Positions 1 through 13,183 of a stretch of DNA of 64,000 bases are shown in pieces. The DNA comes from Amia ocellicauda (lineage: Eukaryota > Chordata > Actinopteri > Amiiformes > Amiidae). Each line of letters begins with the position of its first letter. Positions within the stretch are counted from its first letter, which is position 1. The DNA lies in NCBI RefSeq assembly GCF_036373705.1, contig NC_089853.1:28128068-28192067 (forward strand). Reading direction: 5' to 3'. The notes under the pieces are model-generated. The model was not told the origin of the DNA. It saw nothing but the letters and a program-made list of their open reading frames with translations, and made no database searches. The translations under genes and the position numbers were made by a program.

Positions 1-3000
1 TGTGAATTGTGAATTTGTATGCATTTTCAGTGCGCTAGTGCTCTGTCATTGTTTCTTAAAAATGCTTGAATGAGAACAAAAATGCAAAATGGGTTAATAT
101 GTTAAACTTAGCTCAAATCCTATATGTATTTTTCATTTGTGAGAACTGGAGCGTCAGTAATTTACAAGTGAGAGATTTCTGCTTCTCTGCTTTATTTTGC
201 TGTATACAATGCCAGTGCATTGCTTTCCAACACAATGTTCTTTCGGTAAAGAAATCAAAAACAGACAACTTGGGGCAAAATGATAAGGTGGGTTTGCATA
301 AGCTTCTGAAGGGAGTGTTTTGCATTGGGACCCTATTCTGACAATCGTTGATGTACTACAGTTCAGATAGCTATAATTACCTCAGCTTTTTCTTCCCTAG
401 CAAAACTATGTGCTGGATCAAATCTTTTTGGATATATTTTCCATTAACTGAGGGGCTGAAGGAGAGGTTAGCTGCATAGTGTAATGACTTTAAAAGTTAT
501 TTATGGTAACCACTTCATTTCTGCCTAGCGTGAATGTAGCATGTGGCCTCTAGTGTAATTATTTTAGGGATAGACTGGTATCACAAACCTTCTTTTTAAT
601 CTCCAAAAGGTTTAACAGTTTTGGATTATTCTGGAAGCATGTTTACAATACAACAGGAGTATTTTTTTTTCAGTAACAATTGTTTTGTTACCATTTTTGT
701 TAGGCCTTCTGAATGTGTTTTAATTTAATCTCTGTCAGTTTTGTAGATTATATTACTCTCACTCGCAAATGTTCATGTTAATGTCTCATTTTTGGTCTTC
801 TCTGGAATGACAGCTTTCAAAAGTGTCAAATGTGCTGATTACATATTATGAATTTCATTATTTTGTATTCTTTGTGTGAAAAAAAAAATACTAAAAATAC
901 TTTATTTGACTCTTTCTACCTAAGTCGCTACCATCTAAATCATAATGGTTATAGAACATATGTCCTGTTCTTAAGATGTTCCCAGTAATGTTTTGAATCT
1001 GACGTCCCTGTTGACTATTTACATGATGAACCCTGTTTATAAAGAAATCCTTCATTACAGACAAAAATCATAACTACTAATAGTATAGTATATATTTGAT
1101 GTAAATGTTGTATAGTAATCCTACAGGTGTTGCAACGCCTTCTAAAGCATGATTTCTGAAGCCAGATACAGTAAATAGTAATCTTTTTAAAGCTCGTTCA
1201 TGCTATTCCAGTGTATGAGAATGTATAGATTACTCAGATGCATTCGGGTCTCATGTTTTTCATATTTTAATTTGTCATTACAATTTTGTTCATATTTTTA
1301 TTTAAAACATCTGCTAAAAAATGTTTTGTTTTCACTTGTCTTATTGTATGTTTTGTTTTTTTGATGCTATATCTTATTTTCCAGTTAGCCACAAAAGACG
1401 TGTATTTGGTTTATAATCGCTATTATAGCAAAGATTTAATTTAGAGCAGCATATATGTGCTGTCTTTTATTTTATTTTTTCAATGACAGTTGATGTTGAA
1501 ATGTCTTGTTCAAGGTTTATTCATGCATTCCATAGCATACAACTTCCAAATTGTAACACATGGTATCAGATTTAAAATGCTGTGCAGGTAAAGCCCTGCT
1601 TAGACAATCCTGGATCACTCTGCGAGATTTCCTCTGACATTTCGTCCTCTGCATGTAAGGTTGCGTAACTGTCAGATCTGTAAGTTTGCCTGTAGAGTTG
1701 ACTGCACAGTTTCTCTCCAGGAAAGCTCTGGGTGAAGTGTCCTATACCAGTGATTGAAATGGTACCCTCTGGTGGCCAGATGTTCAAATTCTGGGAAAGT
1801 ATCTGGGGTTAACGTGTATGCACACTTATGTTTTCTCTAATTTCATGTCTATTATAAAACAAGGTAGTCTCAAAATAAAGAATTAAATATATATATTGCT
1901 GGACACTACACTTTAGGACATTGTCTCTATGTCAGAATTACCCCCAGAGGACTGGTTGGTCTTTTAATATTTCTTTTGTTACTTTACAGCTACACCGTCT
2001 TCCATGTTTTAACCTTGTTTTAAAATGTATAACGTTGTGGCCTTTTAAATAGTTCTGTTAACCATGTAATGCATATTGTGATGGTAAGATAAAAGCAATA
2101 TTTGAAGTCTGCAAGAAGGAAATGGATGAAAGAAATACATCTTGAAAAATCAAGTTCTAAAGCGTATATTTAGCCCTGTGTCCATAGTGAATATACGTGT
2201 ATGATTGGTAAATATTTGCTGCTATTTGTGGTGCTGTCGTTTTGGGGGCACAGTGATTATCTGCAGAAAACTCAGATCAGACACTATTATTAAAAACTGA
2301 GAAATGCCTGCTTTTTCAAAATAATGTTTCTAATGAGAGATGCAAACACTGGCCTTTACTCGTTCTGTCGGTTTCACGTAGGCCTGATTTATTTATTCAG
2401 TGTGTGCTGTGCACCTTACAGTACACTCGCTGACAAACGCTGTGTTGGGTATCAGTCTACCCCTTTCTTCCTATTTGGTTGTGAAATATGACGTATTGTT
2501 TGAAAATGACAGCTTTATTTATTATACAAAAAATGAGAACACTATCAATAAAAGCTGATGACGCAACAGCCAGTCGTGTTTGTGTGTGTGTGTCTGTTTT
2601 TCCTCTATACGTGACTTCAGAATTGTGGTGGCGCGGCTCCACCAATGGCATCGGTGCGATTGTGCAGATCTGCGCAGATCTGCGGAAATCTGCGCTTCGA
2701 GAACGCGAGCTATGATGCGCCGTTCCAAGTGGTGCAAATAACTCCTTTACTTTAGACAGTGTTTCTGATGCTTCCCCTTTGAAGAACCGTGTCTAATCCT
2801 TTAATAACATTAGTAAGGGTTATTAATGTTATCACCCCTGTTTCCTTCCATTATTAGCGCACATACTGGCATGACATCATTTAATAGCCTACTCTACGTT
2901 GCTTTATATGCACTGTCCGTCAGTACAATTCTTTACCACATCCTCAAATACACGCATGTATATCTGTATAAATGCATGCATAACACACATAAGAAGAAGC

Positions 3001-3060
3001 AGAACATGGTTTATTGTGTGAGCAAATGCTCTACTCGTTTATTTAATGCACAGTAAGGAA
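1..3060. other. AT-rich flank upstream of cpeb1, no gene seen
   Basis: This stretch is AT-rich with many homopolymer runs. Its open frames are short and lack recognisable domains or plausible exon boundaries. The only structured item is a fragment of a GC-rich dispersed repeat at 2629-2698, listed separately, next to a short TG run near 2578-2592. It could include the 3' UTR of a gene further left, but no polyadenylation signal or coding sequence could be tied to one. Confidence 0.5.
2629..2698 (+). repeat. Fragment of GC-rich palindromic MITE-like repeat (copy 1)
   Basis: The block GCGCGGCTCCACCAATGG, followed by a GCGATTGTGCAGATCTGCGC run, recurs at 29453-29590 and 30898-31020. This copy keeps only the middle and right part and has lost the left arm. 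Its GC content is far above that of the surrounding DNA. No coding capacity is seen. Confidence 0.55.
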
Positions 3061-3349
3061 TGACGTCAGCATTATTTGTAAACATTTTTAATTAACTAAT
3101 ATGACATTGAACGTATTTGTCGTATTGGTAGGATGGTGTACACAACACAATGGCGACCCGTCGCAGACTGCCTGTGTTAAACTATAGTCCCGTCCTCCCC
3201 CTGTTAATTTGCAGACGTCAGGTGACGCACATGGGTCAATCATGTCGCCCTATTTGAACGTGTAGGGTATAAGTAGAAGTCACTCGGTTGAGGCAAGTGT
3301 TGTTTTAAACGTGTCTTTGTTGCTTCTCCTCCTCGAAACTATTTTTAGC
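3061..3349 (+). promoter_or_regulatory. cpeb1: cpeb1 promoter and 5' leader
   Basis: A perfect palindromic cAMP-response element, TGACGTCA, lies at 3061-3068. A TATA-like TATAAG lies at 3268-3273, about 80 nt before the cpeb1 start codon, which puts transcription start near 3295-3305. CpG-rich sequence continues from about 3150 to 4350, across exon 1 and part of intron 1, and includes a (GAGCCC)4 run at 3629-3652. The motifs are seen; their use is inferred. Confidence 0.5.
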
Positions 3350-6300
3350 ATGGCTTTTTCTTTGGTAAGTGTGCAACCCCTTGGACCAGTGTTGAAGTTT
3401 CGTTAGTTTGTTTTTGTTTGGCGAGTGTCGTTTGGGGGCGATTTTTGCATCACAGGAGAGGGATCGTCATGTGTGCTTAAAAAACAAGCCCTCGCATTGC
3501 TGCCAATATTTAACTTTTATTTATTTTTATAGTAACAAATCTGCACTAATTCGTCTCGTGGAGCGTAAGTTCTAATGAGCTGAAGGCTGAATTGTGACGG
3601 GGGTTCATTGCTGTGTGTGGGTAATGGGGAGCCCGAGCCCGAGCCCGAGCCCAGCCGCTGTGTTTCTAGTCGCTGTTCGGCCTATCGCTCCTGCACAATT
3701 GTAACCACTTCCCACACCTCGGCTACAACGCGCACATGAGTGCCCAATACAGGCTGCCATCGCCGGGGTTGAAATCGCCGCTGCATCTGGGATTTAGAAC
3801 TCAGATTTGCCGTCTTTTCAAAATGTATATAGTCTAGTAGTGCTTCGACTCGGGTCCGAGTGCAAGCTTAATTCTTACCCAATAGGTTAGACTTGACCTT
3901 TTGGGATAACATCTTTCTAGGTTTGTATCGCCGAAAGCAGTTTTGCACATGCAATGTTTTTATTTGCAACGTTTTTTCTTTTTTCTTTAAAGTACATCTT
4001 CTTCCACTCTTCCGTTTGAACCCAACGCACTGCCGTAAATGTTAATATTGTGAGCCCAAAAAGCGCTCCGGTCGCCTGACTGGAGTCGCGCCTTGGCTGC
4101 GGGTGTAGCGGCCGGGCTGCACGTAAGTACCGAGGGGGCTTCGGTGCGAATTGATTTGTGACGCACCGACGTGTTACGGTGTGTTTTCGGGCTGAGGGTG
4201 ACCGTCCTCTTGCAGGCGAGTATCGGAATGAAACCGGCCCTCGCCACGTGGAGCCCGTGCCGGTGTAAATGGCGTCTGTGCTGTGCGGCGGGTCTGGGCT
4301 TGTGATCTCGCTGCCTTAATGCAAATGAGTTTTTAATGGCAACACGTCACTGAATAGTGTTGTGCGGTTTCTCCTTCAAGATGAGCCTTTTACAGTTTGG
4401 TATTTTCCAAAAGTGCGAGGTTTCGCTTATTAAACTCTAATGCCTTACTTTGTAGCATCCCTTAACCCGTTTTGCACTGGTCATTGCAGTCCTTTTGCTC
4501 TTGGCTTCCACAGAAGGATGATCTTCGAGTCCATGACCACTGGGACTCCGACGCCCCGGCCTTGTCTACCTGCAGTAATGCGGATATCTTCCGCAGAATG
4601 AACACCATGCTGGGGAACTCGCTGGATTTCACTGGGGTGTGCACTACACCGATTACCAAGGGGAAACGTGACAATCTCTCTGGTAAACTTCCCTCTGTGC
4701 TATTGTAGATTGTTAGGATGGGGTGGAGGGCTTATACTATGTATATAGATCTGTATCTATATATCGATTACATTTTACTAGTAAAGGTTCCCTTTGCTTC
4801 CTTTCAATTGCCTTTAAATGGGTCAAATTTAAATCATTTTGAAATGCATACATATAATCATTCATCAGCAGTAGCCAGCAAGCCCGTGTCTTTTGGGGAA
4901 AATAAGAGGCTACCCCACAAGTTAATAACTTGCAACCCCTTTATGGATTTTGTGTAGAGGTCTAAAAGATTCTGATTGCAAGCCTTTGATGGGTTATTTG
5001 GGGAATTTCCATTCTTCGCAATGTCTGTGTGGTTTCTATACAAATGTTCATGAATTTTCAATAGTTTTCTCCTGCCAGTGATCTTTAAATCCACTATTTG
5101 TCAATTTCAACCTAAAACTTAAAATCGATGCTCACAATCCTGCAAAATACTTGGACACTCCAAACCTATGCATTTAAATTCAAAGGGCCTAGAAACCATT
5201 TAAAGAGGCATTGTGAAGTTTTAATTGAGTTACATGTAGGCAAGGCCTAAATCAAGATGTCAGATTTTCCAGAATATGATTTACATGAATATTAAGCTAC
5301 CAACTTCAGTATTGGCTTCTGCCAGTACAACTTTTTTGTTTGAATTGAGATAAAATTCTCATTGGTTTATTCCAAGGTTCAGACCATTTTAAGTTGAACT
5401 GAGAGATTTCAAACCGCTTTTCATTTTTCCTCCATGGTTTTGTGCATTTTTAATTTGAAAGATCTCAAAAGGAAGGATGGCTTTCTGACAGTGGTAAAAT
5501 CTCCTTTCCCCTCCAATGTCTTTCAAAAGTACTTGTATAATCTAGTTATCTTTGAACTTGTTAGTTTTCAGTTATTTGTGTCAAAATGGCAGTTTTGGCT
5601 GGCACCCTAAAATAAAAGCTTTCTTTGATAGCCACCTATTACAGCTGATTCATGCTGCGCTGCCTTGCCTGCAGCAACTGCTGTTACTGTAACTGGTCCA
5701 AGAGAAAGCAACCAGCTTCCAGCTGAGCCGAGAACCAAACCTTGAATCCTTAATTTCACTTTCCACTTCTTGCTAGGAATTGATTTCTCGTGAAGCTGTT
5801 GTGGATTTCCTATAAGGGGAGGAGACCCAGCCATTGTCAAATCTTGCACTGTGTTCAGAAACTGATTGTCAGTTTTAAGCAATACATTTGAAAATGTTTA
5901 ATTCCATGCACAATTGATTTTTAAATCTACTTTCAGGCATACATTTGCTTTTGTTCTTGTGAACCGTTAGTATTCCAAACATTGAGTCACTTGCAATGCT
6001 TTGCAAATGCAAAATATAGTAATTTTGTTTAAAACCCTCCTTTCCAGGTTAAGCCATGTTTTAGGGTTAATGGTGTATAGCTTTTAAAGTTTTACCCTTG
6101 CCCTTAATTCTGTGGTAGGGTGTTGCTTTTGGTGTGCCTTTTGTAGGAACAATCTGAATTTTTAAAATGCTTCCAGGAATTTTCTTAGAAGCTGACATTT
6201 GCAACCTGGTATTGGGGTCTCTGATCGGGTTCAGCCCTGGCTTTGTCATTGTGCATAAGACTAGTGGGTCAGCACATGTTTAATAGTAAGTTGTACAGTA

Positions 6301-9300
6301 TCTGTACTCCTGAAGGTTGTATATAATGTATGGTAAACAATGCAGTGTCAGGCAATGACATCCAGGTTGAAGCAAAACGATTATGCTAGCACAATTAATT
6401 TCTTCTCTCTCCCTCCCTCTCTGAGAATTGCTGAATCAGGACTGTAGCTAGCGATTGGAGAGTGTCCAGCTCTGAAGAGCGATTGGGAGCTGGCGGTGCA
6501 AATAGCTTGTTTTCCAACTTCTGATCAGTCAGCTGCTGCTGTCTGCCTGCCTGTGTCGCTGGCAGGCTGTAGCCAGCACAATACAGCAGGGATTTCTTCC
6601 TTTATTTACCACCCTGCAGCGGCGGCTTCAGCTCCACACAGACTGGAAAGTAGGCTAGACAGAGCTGTAGCCTCCGAATGCTGCCTGGTTCCGGGAGTGA
6701 AATTTAAGGAATTTCATTTGTATTGCGTGCTCTTGCCGGTTGAAAGGAGGGGGGTGATGTCATTAGCAGGAGAGTGTGAGTGCATCAGCACCCGGGTCAC
6801 ATGTTAGGTGGGTCAGTGATGCAGACGGAGCTGCATGGCAGCCACACCAGGCACAGTCGCAGGTTAGCTACTCTAGTTTTTGGCAGACCTGAGAGTAGCT
6901 GCCTGCGGATTTCTCAAATAGGATTGAATTTGTATTTCTTCCCTGCTTAAAACTTCTCAAGCTGGTGCAGTGTGCTTGAACGCTATTCTCTCCACAGACC
7001 TGCAGGACTGTGACGTGTCTGCAGTTGGTAGCAGGATGCTTTTCCCCAGCACTACACCGGAATCCTCTCGGGTCCTGCCTGATGTTAATGACCTGGGTTT
7101 AGGCCTTCAGTCCCTCAGTCTGTCTGGGTGGGACCGCCCCTGGAGCAACCAGGACAGCGAAAGCTCTGCCCCGACCAGCACCCCCTCCAGTAAGTACAGT
7201 ATCTTGTGGTTAATGGGACATTTTCTGTTACAGGGTTGTGACTGGTTGTTTCTGCTTAAGGTAGAATTCAAGGGGTGATCTCCAGGGAGCGAGGGTGGGA
7301 GCAGTGTTTTGTTTACATTGCATGGCAGATGTCTGTGAAATGATTTAAGAATTATCAGTGTAGCGTTTAGAATTCGGCAACAGCCGATTGGCCGGAGTTC
7401 TGGTGCGCTCACGGGCAGCTGGTGTGGGATGTGCAGAGATTTGCATCGACAGACCTATTTCTGTGCGTGACATTCTTTCTAGAAAGAACTCGGCCTGGAC
7501 GGCAAGTTCCCAGAATCGAGACTGTTCAGCATCTCGGCTTTGTTTTTCCTTTTCTGTTTTGAAACCCCTTTTTACCTTCTGGAAGGTTTTAGCAGTATCT
7601 TGTCATGGGGTACTCCAGTACCTGCTGGTTTTGACTGCAATGGGCATAAGCACAATGCTAAATCTATATACAGTATGTTTTAGTAGCTTTGTTCCACATT
7701 TGTATTAAATTTCCTTCTGCTTTTAGTTTGTGCATTTTGTAAAAGATGCTCTCCTCAATGAGTCTTGCTCTCTAGTGGTCTCTGAAAGTGGCCCTGACTC
7801 CAGTGTTGGGTCCTATGCTTACTAGTGATCACTTGCTCAGAGAATCTCATCAGGACCAGTGACATTGCTAATTTTAAATTTAATGCAAATTATCAGTTTA
7901 GTAAATACCCTTTTCCCTCTTAATTAAAATCCAAAAGGACATTAATTTGTGTATAAAGTCCTTTAGTTTCAGTTTAGACTAATAACCTCCCCCTTCTACT
8001 GCTTTAACCTTCTCGCACAAAATGGCATTGCCAAATCCCCTCCTTTGCTCAGACTGATTCCAGCATTAGAATTGAGGCTATATCTTTGGCAGCAACATGA
8101 CGGGCCCTGCTTTGTCCTGCATTACAATAAACTTTCTTCTAGAGCTTAAACCTCTTAACTAACCTTTACACTTAAATGCCCATAATGCTTGATAAAATAA
8201 GGTACTTGTAAGGGTCCATATATTTTGGTATTGTCACTGAAGTATTATGGGAAGTAATTGTCGTACAGCAGGAATTCCTGTAGGCCTTGACCCTTTTAGC
8301 TCTGTACAATCCGCTTGGTTATAGTCTTCTAGAATGTGAATTTTAAATGTGCCATTTGAAAAGTGGACAATAGCCGGTTTGTTCAAAAATCTTGTGTGAT
8401 GTTGGTCTTCATATGCTTTCAGAATTCCCCTGCATTCCCGTAAGTAGTGTCTGGCTTCAGCTCAGCGTTCTCTACGTGAATCTATTCAAATCCAGTTCTT
8501 GGTGGCTTGATAACCTGAGCAATACTTCTGATTTTTAGCCTTAAAAAGCCCATAGATGGCAAGTGACCATCTGCTTCCAGGGTAAAGTTTGTTCTTTGCT
8601 CTTTGAAAAGGCAACATGCCAAGCCAATTTCTAGTTTCTGGTGAGACTGTAATCTTTCAGTCATACTACTTGCTCTTTGCCAGGTTTCTATACTATAGCA
8701 TCCTACACTTGCAGAAAGGGTGATTATTGCTGCTTATGCCATTGAGAAAGTAAAATGCATATTTAATTGGAATAATTAAACCAACCATGAAGATGTATGC
8801 ATTTAGTGCTTTGATATAGTTGATTTTAAGACTAGACTTGTATGTTTAACTGCTTCAACAGCTGGGCCTCTGGTGGGAAATGGCTTGATTGCCAAGAGCT
8901 AGGTGGCTGCCATACTAGGGTGGGACTTTTCCTTGACAACGCAGGCTTAGATCAGCTAAAGCAAGGCTGCACACAGGCTGGTGACAAACTTGCAGCAAAT
9001 ACTTGACATTGTTATATGCTGAGATTGTATTGCATGTCTGGATTATCCCAGTGGCCTAGCTGTGGTGGCAAAACTGACCTGCACCCAGTGAATTTCTGGT
9101 GCGGGTCTACTGCACACTAACTTTCTGGATCGCAAGTCTTCCTGAATAAATTGTTGGAACAATTGCATTTGGGAACTGCAGATGCCTTTTTATTTTACCA
9201 GCATTGCAGCTTTCACACTTTCTCCCCCCAGTGTTGGGCATGCTGAGCAGCCCCCTCAGCAACATTCTGGGGAAACCTCTTGGCTTTCCATCCCTGGATC

Positions 9301-12300
9301 CCATTGGTACAGACTTCCTGGATAGGTTTCCAGGCATGGCTCCCAGGAACACGCGCCTGGAGTCCCGCTCTCTGCTAGACTCTCGCTCCAGCAGCCCGGT
9401 GGACTCTGAAACAAGTGGCTTCAGCTCTGGGTCAGACCACCTTTGTGACTTGCTTGTAAGTGATGGATTTTTCTAATCTGATTTCTGTTGCTGTTTGGCA
9501 AAGCTCTACACACAGGATTTGTATTTTCATAAGACTTTCATTAGCAGGAATTCTATGGTTGATTTGTTGGACCAACTTTAATGTAAATTTACATTGAACT
9601 TGAATAACTTGCTTCAACTAACCTGGGAATGGTCCGATTTTCTAAGGTTTTGCTGGATTTATAGTCTTTACTCTCTTCTGCAGTCTACCCTGAGGATCTC
9701 CCCTCCCCTACCCTTCCTAATGGGAAACCTGCAAAAGGATCCCCTCAAGCTGGGCATTGGCTCCCGTCTGGACCAGGACCAATCCTCCTTGGCCACTCCC
9801 CCCAGCAATACCACTCCTACCAGTCTGTCAAAGCGGTGGCCTGGGGCCTCCGTGTGGCCCAGCTGGGATTTGCTGGAGACCCAGGATGATCCTTTCAGCA
9901 TTGAGAGAGAGGCCAGACTGCACAGGCAGGCTGCAGGTGACTGTTGCTTCACTGTATGGGTGTCTTCCACCGGTGCATCCATACAATTTCTGCCTTCAGG
10001 GGGTACAAATAATGGAGGGAGACTTAACAAGTGTAATTCCATGAATGTGTAGCAGATAGGGGACTGAAGGTCTTTATGCTCCTTGTAATGCAGTTTCTGC
10101 CTTATTCTGTGGTTTTTGTCCCCTCAGCTGTGAATGAAGCTACCTTCACCTGGAGTGGACAGCTTCCCCCAAGAAACTACAAAAATCCACTGTATTCCTG
10201 CAAGGTCTTCCTTGGTGGTGTTCCTTGGGATATTACTGAAGGTGAGCAGGCCTATTTAATTGTTCCAACGATGGAACGTGCTCCGTAAGGCTTAGCAACT
10301 GTCTTTATCAGAGGGATTAGTGCATTGCCTGCATCACGAATGGCTGTAGTCCTCTAGGATTATGCTCTTGACGCTAACCTTGTACAAAACTGAACACTCC
10401 AGATGTACGCTACCTTCCGAGTATTCAATCTATACTGAACAAATATAAAGGCAACATTTAAAGTGCTGGTTTCATGAAATCCCAGACATTTTCCATGTGC
10501 ACAAGCTTTGCTAATTGTGTGTACATCCTTGTTTGAGGGCTTCTTCTGCATGGATTCTTGGCCCTAATGGGTGGCATATCAAGAAGCTGATTTTTAAATT
10601 GCATGATCATTACACAGGTGCACCTTGTGCTGTGGACGAAAGGCCAACTTGGTGCAGTTGTCACAACACTGCTACAGATGCCAAGTTTTTGAGGGAGTGA
10701 CTTATCCTTTTGAACTTACTCTGTAAAATCTTTGAAATTGTTCAGTTTATATTTTGGTTCATTGAACATCTGGTTGGCTTTGTATCTGAAAACATTGTAA
10801 CCATTCTGCTTACAACCTGTACGTTATGTCGGCTAAGTGGTGCTCTTGTGTGAATGCTCTTTCCCCAGCTGGCCTGATCAATACATTCAGAGTCTTTGGC
10901 CCCCTGAGTGTGGAGTGGCCTGGTAAGGATGGCAAGCATCCCCGCTGCCCTCCTAAAGGTAATATGCCTAAAGGTAATAAAGCGGGTAGGCTATATTTAA
11001 ACTTATTTGCCACTGAAGCGGGAGCCTGAGAGCACTGGTGGGGAACTGGTGGGCACCATCACAGCTAGAGTAAGGTGATGTATGGAAACGCACTTCAAAT
11101 GGGATCACTGAATGATTGCTACATCCTCCTCAGGTCTTTATATAAGGGGCTGGCGTTTTGCTCTTCTTGAAATGAGAAGTCTAACAAACGGTTAAACAGT
11201 TTAGCACAAGCTGATTGGGCCGTGATTTAAAACCTTCGTTTACCCCAACCTTTCCATTTAAAGTGGAATTAATGTAAATCCTATAGTCCACCGTGACTGT
11301 GAACCAGAAGAGGATGACTTTCTCTCCCCCCCTCCCCCCCCCCCCCCCCCCCCCACCCCTTCCCTACCCCCACTTATCGCAAAATGGACATGGGAATAGG
11401 AATGGGTTTTATATCCCCTTCCTTTCCTCAGTAGTTGCAATGACTTGTACTGTAGTGTCTATCCTTTTGAGAAGAGCAATGTTTCTGTTCTTGGCTGCCA
11501 CAGAGTACTTGGGCTGTGCGGTCTTGTGCAGTGGGGAGGGCTCTGTGAGGGTGTGCGTTGATGGGCTCTCTCTGGCTGGCAGGATATGTGTACCTGGTGT
11601 TTGAGTCGGAGAAATCTGTGCGTGCGCTGCTCCAGGCCTGCACCCAGGACCTGCTGAATCCAGATGACCTGAGCGAGTACTACTTCAAGATGTCCAGCCG
11701 CAGGATGCGCTGTAAGGATGTAAGTACTGTTCGTGGAATAAGCTTCACAAGGTTTTCTGTAGTCTTCTCATGTTTAAATATTTATTGGCCTTGTTGTGTG
11801 CTACAGGTGCAGGTGATCCCCTGGGTGATCTCGGACAGTAACTTTGTGCGCTGCCCCTCTCAGCGCCTGGACCCCAGTAAGACGGTGTTTGTCGGTGCTC
11901 TGCATGGGATGCTCAATGCAGAGGCTCTGGCCAGCATCATGAATGACTTGTTTGGTGGAGTGATGTATGCTGGGATTGATACAGACAAGCACAAATATCC
12001 AATTGGTAAGGATCTGCATTTCTCCAAAGCAGGTGTACTTCACCCCCCTGCATACATTTCAAACTGCCCCTACCAAGCCTTTTAGCATTTGAACAGAAGT
12101 CTGATCAACACATTTCAATGAACTCTAACCAATAATTTGTATAGCGCCCTTCACAGGGTAGCCACAGAGCGCTTTACAGACTGGAAAACGTACAGCGAAA
12201 TAAAATGCATAAATAAAATATAGACCTGTAAACCGTTTGCATAATCTAAAATAGTGAATGTTTAAATAAACAACTTGGGCACGGAGGCGAGAATAACAAA

Positions 12301-13183
12301 CTCCTATAATGTGAAATGGGCTGTGGGCTGAAATTTCAGGAATGCTAGAACGCCTGGACTTGTGGGTGGTGGGTCTGCTTGAGTGAAACAAAATAGTGTT
12401 TGTGTGACTGCTTTGTCAGTTTTTGCAGTGTAGCTACTGTTAATCAATTCCTGCCACCTCTGGAGTCCTGCCCTAAATGGGCAATATTTTGGCAGTTTCA
12501 CCCATTATAACTGCTGCACAGGTGGCTTTATTTCAAGGTGTAACCTTTCCCCTCTTCTGTATGATTTTATAGGGTCTGGACGGGTTACTTTCAACAACCA
12601 GCGTAGCTACCTGAAGGCAGTTAGTGCAGCCTTTGTAGAGATAAAAACTCCCAAGTTCACAAAGAAGGTAAGGATTCATCCCTTCCCTGCATATGCAACT
12701 TCAAATGGTTTAGCTTTTTGGGATTTGAGAAGGATATTGCATGTCCAAGTGGTATTAATGTTCCCATCTTGCTATGCAGGTTCAGATTGACCCTTACCTG
12801 GAGGATTCAATGTGCCAAGTCTGCAATCGCCAACCTGGGCCGTTCTTCTGTAGAGATCAGGTAAACCAGTGTACATGTTCAGTAGATCTGTAGGAAGTGG
12901 CTTTTACTGAAGTGAGTGTTTTTAACCAAGCAGTGGACTATGTCTGGCATTATGAAATTCCTTAATCAAGATAGCATCTATAGCCATCTGTAGAAAACAA
13001 ATGTTGAATATGCATGTGGAGGAGGGGCAGTGGATTTACCTGCACCCCTAACAAATTGTATTGGTTTCTAAGGCATGCTTCAAGTACTACTGCCGCTCCT
13101 GCTGGCACTGGCAGCACTCTATGGACATCCTCAGTAACCATCGCCCGCTGATGCGCAACCAGAAGAACCGCGACTCCAGTTAG
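3350..13183 (+). CDS. cpeb1: Cytoplasmic polyadenylation element-binding protein 1 (complete, 12 coding exons)
   Basis: Coding exons: 3350-3364, 4514-4682, 6998-7189, 9232-9455, 9684-9936, 10128-10241, 10869-10973, 11583-11719, 11807-12005, 12573-12667, 12780-12860, 13073-13183. Together they give 564 aa (human 566) with every join in frame. CPEB1 binds U-rich CPE motifs in mRNA 3' UTRs and controls poly(A) length and translation in oocytes and neurons. The N-terminal half carries the kinase-site context LDSRSSSP (174-181) and the degron motif TSGFSS (186-191). RRM1 spans about 310-395 ([19 protein letters not shown]) and RRM2 about 428-510 (TVFVGALHG). The C-terminal zinc module uses C513, C516, C525, C530, C535, C538 and nearby His, and the protein ends NQKNRDSS. 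Exon 1 is tiny and encodes only MAFSL; this start was chosen because its donor is consensus and phase 0, matching exon 2. Exon 3 contains an internal Met (7036) where the short human isoform starts. Paralogue a or b was not assigned. Confidence 0.96.
4683..6997 (+). other. cpeb1 intron 2 with possible alternative first exon
   Basis: Most of this intron is plain AT-rich sequence with no domain-bearing frame. The last 600 bases (about 6400-6870) change character. They become CpG-rich and GC-rich, begin with a CT-rich tract, and lie directly before exon 3. This looks like a second promoter or untranslated first exon, but no splice donor could be fixed with confidence. Confidence 0.4.
10430..10698 (+). 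mobile_element. Truncated Tc1/mariner-like remnant in cpeb1 intron 6
   Basis: The block starts with TATACTGAACAAATATAAAG and later contains GGCATATCAAGAAGCTG and GATCATTACACAGGTGCACC, followed by a CAAGTTTTTGAGGGAG stretch. I recognise this order as the 5' terminal region of a widespread fish Tc1-like family. The transposase-coding part and right end are absent, so this is a dead fragment. It lies wholly inside an intron and does not affect splice sites. Confidence 0.6.
11334..11354 (+). repeat. C21 homopolymer in cpeb1 intron 7
   Basis: An uninterrupted run of 21 C lies inside a longer C-rich tract (about 11324-11371). The minus strand is therefore a G-run able in principle to form a quadruplex. 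Assembly length errors are common in such runs. Confidence 0.9.
12130..12300. repeat. Possible dispersed repeat in cpeb1 intron 9
   Basis: The sequence contains TTTGTATAGCGCCC, and about 25 bases later ACAGAGCGCTTTACAG, a paired GCGC-box arrangement I associate with a common fish repeat tail. No second copy was noticed in the window, so the assignment rests on recognition alone. Confidence 0.3.

Noticed and set aside
6496-6807. 103-codon plus-strand open frame before cpeb1 exon 3
   Set aside because: No recognisable domain. It lies in the GC-rich candidate alternative leader, where open frames arise easily.
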